Assembly: GCA_947650365.1 (NCBI GenBank)
Contig: OX393553.1
Location: forward strand, 67,130,716 to 67,194,715
DNA length: 64,000 nt
Direction of reading: 5' to 3'
Origin: Chamaelirium japonicum
Lineage: Eukaryota; Streptophyta; Magnoliopsida; Liliales; Melanthiaceae
Under the pieces are notes generated by a model. The model saw nothing but the letters and a program-made list of their open reading frames with translations. It did not search any database and was not told the DNA's origin. Both the position numbers and the translations under genes were made by a program. This document shows positions 24,912-36,664 of this stretch, in pieces; position 1 is the stretch's first letter; each line of letters opens with the position of its first letter.

Positions 24912-27113
24912 TGTGGACGCGGAAAAAGATACGGGTCGTCTTTATTGTGAATCACACGAAGATTATAGATGCCGGGACCCGGGGGCTCGGGTGTGACGAG
25001 TCCGGGTGCGGCGAATATTTGATCAGGAGATTGTGGGAGAGATCCTCTGGAGGGTCCCTTTGATCCATGTCACCACGTGGTATTCGTGCGAGAGCTCTGA
25101 AGGGGTTGCCCAGGACAGAGGTCTTTACAGGGTGAGGGTTTCTTGAGAGGCTAAGGAATATCGGCCGTTGATTTTGTCCCGTCTGTGCTTCGCGCTTTCT
25201 CGGCTAGGGAGGTTTTAGGGCTTTGTTCCTCGGTCTTCGTGTCTTCCTTGATCCTTGCTAGACCTCGGCGTCCTTGATCGTCGGTTCGCGGCGTCGATCG
25301 TGCTTTTGGCGTCGGCTTTGGCTTTGGCTTTCGGCTTTGGCGTTGCTTTGGCGTGGCTCTGGCTTTTGCTTTGCTTTGGCGCTTACGCTTGAACGTAGGC
25401 GGGTAGAGGCTTACAATGCTTTAGTTCTTCCGAACTTCGAGTCGTATGGGCTAGAACGTGCGGTGCTTTGCTCGTGACCGTCGTAGGTGCTTGGCTTTGG
25501 CATGGGCGTTGCTTTGGCGCGGGTTTTACCGGTGCGTCTGCTTTGGCTTCTTGCGTTGGCTTTGGCTTTAGCTTTGACTCAATCTTCTTCTCGAACGGCG
25601 ATGGCTACTTCTTCAAGGCTTCTTTATTCTTTTTGCTTCCTCGACGATTGTGGCGTCGGCTTGGCTTTTCGGCGGGGGTAGCACCGATCTTTGTGCGACG
25701 GTTGTAGCATCGACTTTTGTTGATGAAGACGGTGGGGGTAGCACCGATCTCCGTGCGACGGTTGTAGCGTCGGCTTTTGTTGATGAAAACGGCGGGGGTA
25801 GCACCGATCTCCGTACGACGGTTGTAGTGTCGGCTTTTGTTGATGAAAACGGCGGGGGTAGCATCGGTTTCAGCACGACGGTTGTAGCGTCGGCTTTTGT
25901 TGACGAAGACGGCGGGGATAGCACTGGCTTCAGGCCTTCTTCTCCGAGCTTTCTTCTTCGTGCAAGGAGTCGACGCCTTTGTTGAAGACGACGGGTGTTG
26001 TCGGCTTCGATCTTCTTCTCCGGCCTTTCCTTATGGCTTCTTCGGAGTTGATGAAGATCGTTGGAGAAGTCGGGATAACGATGACTCCGGGTCTTCTTCT
26101 CCAAGCTTTCTTCTTCGTGCGAGGAGTCGAAGCTTTGATCTTCGAGTGCAAGGTCTTCACGTTGATGAGGACTTGAAGAGCCAAGGATTCCCGTAGGACG
26201 TACTTGTCGTGCCTCGTGAAGCCTTCGGTCTTCAAGCGTTGGAGCTTCTCTTGCAGAGCCCTTTCGTCTTCAGTTTTTCCGACCCTTGATGCCTTCCCCC
26301 ACCCCTTCTATTTACAGGCAAAGGGGGGCGGTTGGGAGAGATATGGCTGAAATCTTTTTGTTTCATCCAATATCTCCCCCCATAACCATCAAGATATTGT
26401 TCCCTTATTTGGGGAAACAAACTCGATCCCCTCCTTTTTAGTTGGGGTGGTTACGGGCTAGATGTGACTTGATCTTTGAAGATACGTCGTCATCTTTGCA
26501 CCTTCCGGATCGCATGGCGACATGACGTCATCTTGTTCGTCGGATCGAGGGATCGTCGCGGATCTACGGTTGTGTAGATGTCCACACCACCTCCCCCCGT
26601 ATCGAGGCGGTTATGATTTTTTTCTTTTTCTTTTCCTTTCTCTCCTTTTTTTTCTCTCTTTTTCTTTTCTTTTCTATGGCCGGCCCCACCTCCCCATGGG
26701 GAGGGGGGCACAGTTTTCCATGAAGGGGGGCCGGTGGGCCCCCCCTTTTTATGTTCGGGTAGCGGGTCCGGTGGGACCCGTTTGCTTTTGAGTCGGGCCA
26801 TGGCATGCGAATTGAGTTCGCACGCGGGCCGAGTTCGCATGCGGGCCGTTGCATATGGGCTGAGTTTCGCGTGCGGGCCCATTTCGTGTGGGCCGGGTTT
26901 CGCATGTGGGCCGTTGTATGCTGGCCAAGTTTCACATGCGGGCCGTTGTGTGTGGGCCAAGTTTCGCGTGCGGGCCCATTTTGTGTGGGCCGGGTTTCGC
27001 ATGCGGGTCCATCTAATTTGTGCGAGTCGGGTTCGACCCGAAGGCTGTTGAGTGCGAGCCCGTTTTACGTGCGCAAGTCGGGTTCGACCCGTGGGCTAAT
27101 TTCGATGCCCACA
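24912..27113 (-). mobile_element. 3' LTR of Tat-type element A (2202 bp)
   Basis: In sense orientation (minus strand) it begins TGTGGGCATCGAAATT at 27113 and ends GCGTCCACA at 24912. The polyadenylation AATAAA lies about 35-40 bp before the 3' end. Features from right to left are U3 with tandem CGCATGCGGGCC subrepeats (26810-27010), a TATA position at 26308-26316 mutated to TGTAAATAG, a long transcribed leader, four copies of a 60-bp repeat (25675-25920), and GGCTTTGGCTTTGG-type repeats (25300-25590). The polypurine tract is immediately right of 27113. The possible 5-bp left duplication is TTCAT (24907-24911); its partner is outside the window. Confidence 0.88.
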
Positions 27114-27130
27114 AATGCCCCCTCAAGTTT
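27114..27130 (-). promoter_or_regulatory. Polypurine tract of element A
   Basis: The minus strand reads CTTGAGGGGGCATT directly before the LTR start TGTGGG. A G-rich tract at this place primes plus-strand synthesis in LTR elements. The equivalent AACTTTAGGGGGCATT is at 50928-50945. Confidence 0.75.
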
Positions 27131-27194
27131 GAGTGTGCCCGTGGGAGATGCGTAGCGCTTGGATTTGAGCCGCGTATTCGTGTGGTATTAGGTC

Positions 27195-28252
27195 TTTATA
27201 AGGACCCCCGTTTCTTCGTTTCTCTTCATTGTTGAAGGTTTCCGGAGACTTGGAGACGAAAGCTCTTGCTAGGGTTTCTTGCTTCGTGACGATGACGCGG
27301 AGGATGAAGATGGTCACGCCATGGAGCTCGAGAAGGAGTGGAGATCGCCGGATAGCGGAGGGCGGAGGGTCGCAGGCGAGGTGTTCCTCCTCCTTCTTCT
27401 TCTTATTCTTCTTCTTCCTGGTTCTGGACCGCACGGCGGCAATGCGGGCCGTGATGGCCGGTGCTGCGGGGCGCACGCGCGGTAGCAGCGGCAGCGCGCG
27501 CGGGGCGCGGGGGCGGCGGGGGGCGCGGCGCGGGAGCGGCAGCAACAGCGGTAGCGGCAGCAGCGATGGCGCACACGCGGGGGCACGGGGGCCGGCGCAG
27601 CAGCGGCAGCGACGGTGACGCGGCGCGGGGGCGGGCGCAGCGGCGGCGGCGCGGCGCGCGCGCGCGGGGCGCGGGGGCCGGCACTGCGGCCGGTGTGGCA
27701 GGCAGGCCCGGTTGGCCAAGTCCGACAGCCCCCCCCCCCTGCGGGTTTGAACCAGGAAAGAGGGGGTTGCGGCTTTTTTGCCGTGGCCCCCCTCTTGTTT
27801 TTTTGTTTTCGCATACGGGGCCTGCGGCTTTTTAGCCGAGGCCCCCCCTCGTTTCTTCGTTTTGGCATATGGGGCCTGCGGCTTTTTAGCCGAGGCTCTG
27901 TCTCGATTTTTTTTTTGCGCTTTTCTCGCTAGTTGACACATACTTTCCTTGTCATCTGACTTGGGCTTTGTCTTTCTTCTTTTTTTTCAGGTCTCGGCGT
28001 TACGAGAGTTTTCCGAGTTCTGGCTGGATCGTCGATGCAGTCTCCCACGGGAGTACGCATCTTCGTTTCCCTTTTGCGCAAGTCTTCCACCACTGTGCTT
28101 CGAGACAGGGGAACAAACCATCGGTACTTCAGCTTTCGACGCACGAGCGAATTCGTGAGGATAGCGTGGCCGATGGCTCTTGTCGTGTGTTGAAGCTTGG
28201 CGAGCGTATCCTTACTGACGAATGATCTTCACGGCAGATCGTTCGGCCGAGT
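27195..28252 (+). promoter_or_regulatory. Putative antisense promoter and GC-rich leader
   Basis: TTTATAAGG at 27195-27203 lies on the + strand 80 bp inside the element, followed by AGGACCCCCG and a leader upstream of the antisense gene. The stretch 27420-27720 is an extremely GC-rich imperfect repeat of GGCGCGGGG/GCAGCGGC. A pyrimidine tract ending TTTTTTTCAG (27990) is a good splice acceptor. Three repeats of GGGGCCTGCGGCTTTT-like sequence lie at 27770-27900. I infer a leader with an intron feeding the 28253 gene; no transcript evidence is available. Confidence 0.45.
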
Positions 28253-30274
28253 TTGGGGTTACCGTTCCACCACACTGGTGAGGAATCGGTTCCGATCCCC
28301 GTTATTGCTTTGAAGATATGCTCCCGTCGTACACGATGGGGTGTGGAGATTCAACCGCGTGGAGGTGTTACATATCTGGGAGATTTTCGGGACTGGATAC
28401 GAGAGCTGTCTGGCGCGTTGGAGGCAGAGCCAGGGATGGAGCGTCTGGCGAGGTTCGTGGAGCCGGCTTGTTGGGAGTACAACCGACCGGACGGTATATA
28501 CCGGGCTCTTTGCGAGCAGTGGTGCCCTGAGACCAACACTTTTTTTGACCGGAGCTGGCGAAATCGGGATTACCCTTCGTGACGTGCATATTATCTCTGG
28601 ATGTCTAGAAGTTCGGAGCTACTATCAGGAGGAGGTTCCTTCTTTGGAGGTCTTGACGGATCCAGACGAGTCTCCTAGCTTCTGTCTTTTGCTTTTTAAG
28701 GCATACGCTATTATAGCAGCGCGTGAGCAGTCAGATCAAGTACTCCACTCAGCTTGGGTGGACTTCTGGTTTCGAGGAGAATATCACCATGCCCCCCCTT
28801 CGAGTCACCCGATGTGAAGGTACGCATCGTCGAAGAAACCGGCACCTGGCACTTTCCGGCAACTGATTGAATCTCTGAGGAAAGAATGGTGCTCCATGGC
28901 GGGGGCGCAACGTCCCTGGGAGGTTTTGGGACTGGAGGAATGCAGCGACACTTGGCGGGCTGTCTATTGGTTGGCAGGGTTGGTGCTTTTTCTTTGCCGC
29001 TTTTCCCTGCCCTGGAATGGGGATGTGATACACCCTGGGACCTTCCTTGCAGCTGCTCGGATGGTGAACGGAGAATTTTTTAACCTGGCACCGACGATCC
29101 TCTGCTCGTTGTATCAAGGGCTTAGTGGAACATACTGGAGTCTATCGAGCGCGGATAATGCAAGAGGGAAAGTAGGCAGAGCCAGTTCCTTTTGCCTCCT
29201 GCATTACCTTTATGGTTGGATTGGGCTCCACTTTTCAAAGGGGATCTTTGTAGCTCGTGGACCTTCGACCTCAGTGCCCTTCCTTCCTTGTGTAGGAGGT
29301 GTGATGAATGCTTATTATGCATGGGAGCGTCCGAAGCCCAGTGCTCGAGAGTGTTTGAGATGTATGGGCCCTTCCGACTTCGACTTCGTATCGGAGAATG
29401 CGCTTGTACCTTTCGCGAGATCCTCGGTATGCGATGGGCCGGACATGCCTGAGCACTTGTACTGGAGTATGGTAAGTTGCAAGCCCGGGTATCTTGTTTG
29501 GTATAGCGGGGATGCAGTGGAAGTGGCACGGTATTCTCCCCATCGGTTTGCTCGACAGCAGGGTTTTCGCCAGGAGTTGCCGGAGACTCCTTTGCGAATG
29601 CAGTCATGTTACACTCCCCAGGAAGCGTACCGCCTTTGCGGAGCACTTTATGACCAATTTACTGGGTGTATTTTCTCGCCGGGGATCAAACCGGGCGGAA
29701 AGGATACTGCAACTCCTGAGTATCGCCGCTGGGTCAATGAGTCAGTGCTTCTCTTCCTGGCTAGCTTTCCACTGGATATCCTTGCTAGTAGCGAGCGAGT
29801 TGACTTTTCTTTTGACCCTTCGGTGGGGTCGGAGGATCGCCGTCTTTGGTCCGAGGAGCGACGATCGGAGAGGTCTTGCGGTCATCGAGAGAGTACTTCC
29901 CGGGCTTCTCCTTCTGTGCCAGAGGTTGAGATGGCTTCGTCTACCAAGGTTCAGAGTCTTCCTGAGACTCTGACTTCTTGGAGTGGACGTGTTTCTCCCA
30001 AGAGAAGGAAGTTGGATTTCTTGTGTGAGGCAGCTTTGGATGGCACTAGTGAGGCAGAGCCAGCTCGAGAGGGAGAGCTGGGGCTTTTTACCGATGAGGT
30101 AATCCCTCTTTCTAGGGTAGCTTCATCGGATGCCGCAGGTATATCCCATCTCTAGTTGCTCATGGATTTCTTTGCTTGTATTTTCATTTCGTTGGATGAG
30201 TTGTCTAACTCTCATTTTGGTAGGTTCTGCTGGATTGGATTGCGAGTCTGCCCCCAACGGGGTTAGGCATGAAT

Positions 30275-31050
30275 CACTACAAGAAATAGGTTTTTTACCG
30301 ACGGCTATTTTCATACCCGTCGGTAATAATATTATTTATACCGACGGTCCACCTAATTTCCGTCGGTATTATAACTTCGTTTCTTTTAATTTTTTTGCTT
30401 ATTTATTACCGACGGTTTTATATATTCCGTCGGTAAAATGTTTTATACCAACGGACCAAATAATGCCGTCGGTACAATTACTTTATACCGACAGGTATAA
30501 AATATCCGTCGGTATAACTCGCCCTGAGTTTTATCGTCGAACATTACCGACATACATTATTGATCCGTCGGTATAAATCTATTATACCGACGGATAAATA
30601 ATCTCTGTCGGTAACAATCCACGATGAAACTCAGGGTAAAAACCGGCTCTCTGGAAAAAATGAAACCTTGAGTTTCGTCATAGAATATTACCGACGGACA
30701 TTGTTTATCCGTCGGTATAAATCTATTGTACCGACGGATAAATAATGTCCGTCGATAAAATGCCACGACGAAACTCAGGGTAAAAACCGGCTCTCTGGAA
30801 AAAAAATAAAATCCTGAGTTTCGTCGTAGAATATTACCGACGGATATTGTGTATCCGTCGGTATAAATCTATTGTACCGACGGATAAATAATGGCCGTCG
30901 GTAAAATTCCACGACGAAACTCAGGGTAAAAACCGGCTCTCTGGAAAAAATAAAACCCTGAGTTTCGTCGTAGAATATTACCGACGGATTTTAGGTTACC
31001 GTCGGTAAAAAATGTATTTTGACCGACGGAAGTAAACATACCATCGGTAA
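30275..31050. repeat. Left terminal and subterminal repeats of the CACTA element
   Basis: Many TACCGACGG and CCGTCGGTA motifs stand in inverted pairs. Between 30625 and 30990 a block of about 145 bp is tandemly repeated. AACCGGCTCTCTGG occurs at 30641, 30784 and 30931, each followed by the inverse of CGACGAAACTCAGG and two ACCGACGGATA hairpins. In En/Spm-type elements such subterminal arrays are binding sites for the element's own DNA-binding protein. Confidence 0.9.
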
Positions 31051-31074
31051 AAAGCATATTATAATTAACCTCCG

Positions 31075-31127
31075 CGCTCCCCCTTCGATCTGTTCTGTTT
31101 CGATCCCTCCCCGGTCGCCCCCCCCCC

Positions 31128-31161
<34 letters not shown>

Positions 31162-31800
31162 AAATCTTCCCCATCCCCCCCCTCCCCGGCCTCCCTCCCC
31201 CCCTCCCCGGCCTCCCTCGCGTTCCTCCGACCGGCTACCCCTCCCCTCTCTTACGCGCCGGCGAGCTCCTCCTCCTCCTCCTCCTCATGTGGACTCCGGT
31301 GAGCTTCTCCTCCTCCTCCCTCTCTTCCCCCCTAGTTAGGCAAAGTAAAATTTAGCTCAAAAATATTTTCCCCCATTCAATTTTAGCTCAAAAATAAAAA
31401 TAGGACTTAAATAGGATTTATGAGAGAATGATTCTCTCTTCAAAAGTATTGAACAAGTATTTATCATTTTTATAGGTTTTAAATAGGACTTAAAACCTCA
31501 TTGAATAAGTATTTATGCGAGAATGATTTATAGGTTTTAAATAGTATTTATCATTTTTATAGGTTTTAAATAGGATTTATGAGAGAAATGATCATTAAAT
31601 CTCATTGAATCTCATTGAATACTTGTATTAGAGAGGAGTATTTCATTGAATCTTATTGAATCTCATTGAATACTTGTATGAGAGAAATGACAAGTAATGA
31701 CCATTAAATCTCATTGAATAAGTATTTATCATTTTTATAGGTTTTAAATAGGATTTATGAGAGAATGACTCTCTCTTCAAAAGTGCTCCACATGTCACAA

Positions 31801-31864
<64 letters not shown>

Positions 31865-32440
31865 CAGTTTTAGTATAGATATATTAGATTTTCTACTATA
31901 TAGTGAGCATTAGCCTGCTCGCCAATGTAAAAGGCGTAAATTCAAAATAGCAAACCCTCCAGTGAGCCTATTGGAGGGGCGAAATTCGGACTCTGGCTCC
32001 CTACTCTAGAGAAGGGAGCCGAATAGGGCGCCTAAGATTGCCCACGACGTTTGGGCACCTCCTTCGACCGGCTTGTTACTATCCGCTTTCGTTGCGGGAG
32101 CAAAGTTGTCGAAGGGGGGACGGGACTATCTTATGGCCCCCAAAAGGAGCCAAGTATTGCCCTATCAACACTTTGACACATTACCTATGGGGAGAAGGTT
32201 GCTCCACATAGGTGTGGAGCCAAAGTATTGATGTTCAACAAGTGTTTATAATATAGACCAAACCAGACGAAGTGAAAACAAGATCTAGTCCGATGGCCGG
32301 TCACTAGCTCCACTAATGGCCTGAGTCTGGCCATGCGAGAGAGAGAGAGATTAGTCTTTTAAAAAATATAGAGAATTTATGCGGAGTCGTATAACATTGT
32401 TTGAAATTACTTCAGGTGTTGTATAGCCAGATAGACGAAG
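31075..32440 (+). promoter_or_regulatory. CACTA transposase leader with probable 5' intron
   Basis: A pyrimidine-rich GC-rich leader (31075-31330) includes a C-run at about 31120-31138 and (CT)n. A donor-like CCGGTGAGC at 31299 and an acceptor TTACTTCAG ending at 32415 suggest an intron of about 1.1 kb before the start codon at 32441. Within it are AT-rich repeats of TAGGTTTTAAATAGGATTTA and TCTCATTGAAT (31380-31790) and (GA)n at 31806-31861. A gene-free reading of 31870-32400 shows only a short GGCTCCC/GGGAGCC hairpin. Confidence 0.45.
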
Positions 32441-35400
32441 ATGTCTTCGATCGATAAGAGTTGGATACGTAATTCGAATCGCATGAGCCAAGAGTACAGA
32501 GAAGGAGTCAGGAAATTTCTGGATTTTGCATTTGAGCGTCTTGCACCGCTTGATGGAAAAATTATGTGTCCCTATATAGACTGCGGAAGGGTGACTAGGA
32601 AGGTTCGAGAGGAATGTGAGGTTGATCTGGTAATGCGTGGCATTGACATTAGCTATACCCGTTGGTTCTCGCACGGTAAGGAGCTAGATGCAGTCCCCAT
32701 GGCAGCTCACGGTGAAACTGCAAACACAGTGATCGCTGATGATAATATTAATAGAGACGATAACGATGACATGCAGGGTATGATACATGATTTACAAGGT
32801 GGAATAGGCACGGAAACACCGTCAGGTGATCAGCCCAATATTGAAGCGGACAAGTTCTACAAATTGCTTAAAGATGCCGAACAACCTTTATACTCGGGGT
32901 GTGAGAAGTTTTCAAAACTCTCTTTCACTGTAAAGCTTCTTCATTTGAAGTGCCTCAATGGTTGGAGTAATAAGTCATTTAATATGTTGGTAGAGTTGCT
33001 GAAAGAGGCTTTTCCTATGGGTGAGACAGTACCGAAATCATTCTACGAGGTGAAGAAGACAATTAAAGATCTCAGTCTGGGTTATGAGAAAATTGATGCA
33101 TGCGTGAATGATTGTATGTTGTACCGGAAAGAGTACGAACATGCGTGGTCATGCCACATATGCGGAGCAACGAGATATAAAGAGACGGATGCCGAGTCTA
33201 GTACTAATCGAAGGAAGAAAAATATATCTGCAAAGGTTCTCCTATACTTCCCGCTTAGGGACAGGCTTCAGAGGTTGTTTATGTCATCGAAGACTGCTGA
33301 GCACATGAGGTGGCATGCACGAGAACGTACAGATGACGGGATTATGAGACATCCGGCCGACTCTCTGATGTGGAAAGATTTTGATCATACCTATCCTGAA
33401 TTCGCATGTGACGTTCGCAACGTCAGGTTAGGGCTTGCTAGCGATGGCTTCAATCCCTTTGGGAATATGAGTGTGTCGTACATCATTTGGCCAGTTGTCC
33501 TAGTTCCATACAATTTGCCTCCCTGGATGTACTTAAAAAAGCCATACACAATGCTCTCCTTGCTCATTCCCGGGCCCAGGTCGCCTGGTAATGATATTGA
33601 CATTTACTTGCAGCCGTTAATTGAGGAGTTGAACGAGTTATGGGAAGTTGGGGTCGATACGTATGATGCCTCGTTGCTCTAGAATTTTTGGATGCATACG
33701 GCACTTCTATGGACGATCAACGATTTTCCTGCATATGCCAACTTATCCGGGTGGAGTACTAAAGAAAAATTGGCATGCCCTACATGCAATAAGGAGACAT
33801 ATTCATTACGGTTGAAGAACGGAGGCAAGTTCTGTTATATGGTCCATCGAAGATTCCTTGTTGACGGCCATAAGTGGAGGCAGAACAAAAAAGCGTTCAA
33901 CGGCAAGAAGGAACTTGCAAAGGCCCCGGAGCAGCTTTCGGGGGTAGAAGTCTTGTGCGAATTGGATCAGCTTGATGCCGTGGCACTTGGGAAAGGTAAA
34001 AAGAAGAGAATGTATGAAGATTCTACGCGTGAGCATAACTGGAAGAAGAAGAGTATTTTCTTTAAACTACCGTACTGGAGCATCCTACTCTTGCGGCATA
34101 ACTTGGATATCATGCATATCGAGAAAAATATGTGTGACAACATTATAGGAACACTGCTGAATCTCGACGGTAAGACGAAGGATAATCTTAAATCTCGTCT
34201 CGATCTTAAGGAGTTGGGCATCCGAAAATCACTTCATCCCCAAGAGATTGGGGATAAGTATGTATTGCCAGTTGCATGCTACACCATGAGCTCATAGCAA
34301 AAGGCAGCCTTATGTGCATTCCTACGATCTGTGAAAACGCCAGACGGTTATTCTTCGAATATCGTACGATGCGTGCAAGAGATCGGCCGAAAGTTGTCTG
34401 GATTAAAGAGCCACGATTGTCATGTTCTTATGCAGCGATTGTTATCTCTTGCTATATGTGGGAATTTAACCGAACAGGTGTCCGGTCCGTTAATTGAGCT
34501 CAGCACTTTTTTCAGACAATTGTGCTCAAAGGTACTTAGAGTTGACCAACTTGATCAGATGGAGAGGGTTATTGCGATCACATTGTGCAAGCTAGAGATG
34601 ATATTTTCACCTTCCTTCTTTGATGTCATGGTGCATTTGACCGTTCACTTGGCAAATGAGGCCAAACTCGGCGGCCCAGTTCATTACCGCTGGATGTATT
34701 TTATCGAGAGGTAATCGTCTCGTCTCATTCGCACAATATATTTGATCGTTCTTGATATATTTATCCAAATATTTTTTTCTCAAATTAGGTACTTGCGAAC
34801 ATTGAAATCATATGTTCGTAATAAAAGTCATCCGGAGGGATCAATTGCTGAAGGATACCTAGCAGAAAAATGTCTAACATTCTGCTCAAGATACCTACAT
34901 GGTATAGACTCGCGATTCAATCAACTTGAGCGGAACTATGACGGTGGTCCAATAGACTTCGATGGGGGTCTGTCTATATTTGCCGAAATGGGTAGACCTG
35001 TAGGAGGAGGCAAAACCCGTCGATTGTCTGTAGATGAGATTCAATAGGCACATATGTATGTGTTGCGCCAATGTGATGAAGTGTGGCCATTCATTGAGTA
35101 AGCATTTTACGATCATTTACTCATTCTTTCAGTCCATTCATTAAGTATATGTGCTAATTATAATCTAATTCATAACCTGTAAAACAGGAAGCATAAAGCC
35201 ATCATTAATAATCGAGGTACTCGAAATGCTCTCCAAATTCATGATCGTGAATTCCCATCGTGGTTCGAGAAACACGTAAGTATTCACATCATTACTGAAT
35301 TTTATTGACATTCATTACCGAACAATAATTATGTGTTCATATCATGAATGTCATGTGGTTATTATAGGCACAAGAGCTGCACGACAACCATGATCCGCTG

Positions 35401-36042
35401 ATAAATGAGGATCTCTGGCATTTATCTTGTAGTCATTTGCAAGACGCAATATCGTACGATGGCTATATCTTGAACGGTTATAGATTTCGGACGAAAGATA
35501 GTGAAAAATCACGAAGAACCCAAAATAGTGGGGTTGTCGTCAACGGTGAGCAAGAAGAATTAGGAAATATCGACTTCTACGGCGTCCTCAACGAGATTCT
35601 CGAGAATAAATTCCTTGGCCAAAATCGGATCGTATTATTCAAATGCGATTGGTATGATGTTAATAATCACAGGACTGGTTATAATGTCGACAAATACGAT
35701 TTTATCAGCATCAACACTGGCAAGAGATTGAATACCTAATATCAAGATCCATTCATTCTTGCCTCTCAAGCGGAACAGATATTTTATGCACCGGATAATA
35801 CCTCTTCAGGTTGGCAAATTGTAGTCAGGTCACCACCCAGAGATTTTTATGACATGGGAGATAATGATGCGGGGGTCGTCGATGATGATTTGGATGCATA
35901 CCAGAATGATGAGATAATCAATGTCGACGCAGTGCACGATGAAAATGAAGATGTCGACAATATAAACTGGACAACGAATGCAGATCAAATGATAGAAGAG
36001 GGATGCGATGAGAGTGACAGAGATGAGACAGAAAATAAATAG
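32441..36042 (+). pseudogene. TNP2-type CACTA transposase, broken
   Basis: The start at 32441 gives MSSIDKSWIRNSNRMSQEYR, the transposase-associated domain with cysteines in MCPYIDCGR (about residues 45-53). The TNP2 core follows, with LHLKCLNGWSNKSFNMLVEL near 168, the WSCHICGATRYK zinc-like motif near 240, and RLGLASDGFNPFGNMS near 329, which holds an expected catalytic aspartate. Further on are TINDFPAYANLSGWSTKEKL (33713 onward), LRHNLDIMHIEKNMCDNIIG (34094 onward), a DUF4218 region (34600-35000) and a DUF4216 region (35560-35740). Introns fit at 34711-34788, 35098-35187 and 35276-35367 (GT-AG). In-frame stops stand at 33680, 34295, 35045 (all TAG) and 35737 (TAA). The protein would cut and rejoin CACTA ends; this copy cannot make it whole. 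Confidence 0.93.
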
Positions 36043-36181
36043 ACCGTATGTAAATCAAATTGTTTCATATTAAATCAAACTGTTTCATATATAAATCAAA
36101 TTGTTTCATATGTTAATATATTCTTATACGTATGCCATAAAATATCATTGAATATCATTGGTTATTTTCATATAGGAGAGG

Positions 36182-36589
36182 ATGCGACTTCTGGTGACCC
36201 CATCGGGCGAGGCCGGCTCCTCCTCCAGCTCAGTATCTATCGACTCAGTGATGGATACTGTGCTGATACCTGCCACGCATGGCCGTGTCCTCTGTACGGG
36301 CCTTGAAGTCACACCCTCCTCCTACTTTGGACGAGAGGGTATGCGCTCGAAGGCACGGGACACCCAGATCGGTGTTCTCACTCAGTTGCAGTCTGCGCTA
36401 GACGCGGAGCAAGAGCAGAGGCAGGCCCTCGAGCAGAGGGTTGAGGCGGAGCGAGAGTAGAGGTAGGCCCTCGAACAGAGGGTTGAGGCGGAGAAGAAGG
36501 CCCTCGATGAGGAAAGAGAAGCTCGCAGGGAACTGGAGCGTCGGCTTAATGACTTCATAAGCCGGTCTAGCGGTGGCTCATGCTCATAA
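36182..36589 (+). pseudogene. Second CACTA reading frame, coiled-coil protein
   Basis: It starts MRLLVTPSGEAGSSSSSVSI, then runs into a heptad-like charged segment (LQSALDAEQEQRQALEQRVE and, after two TAG codons near 36458-36466, ALEQRVEAEKKALDEEREA) ending at 36589. CACTA elements commonly encode a second, DNA-binding or coiled-coil protein downstream of TNP2. The position fits, but no DNA-binding domain is recognised. A donor-like CAGGTACTTA follows at 36591. Confidence 0.65.
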
Positions 36590-36664
36590 TCAGGTACTTA
36601 CTAATCTTTATAATATTAGTAAAAAATATGAATCTTACTAATTTGAGTTTAGATCATATTATCA

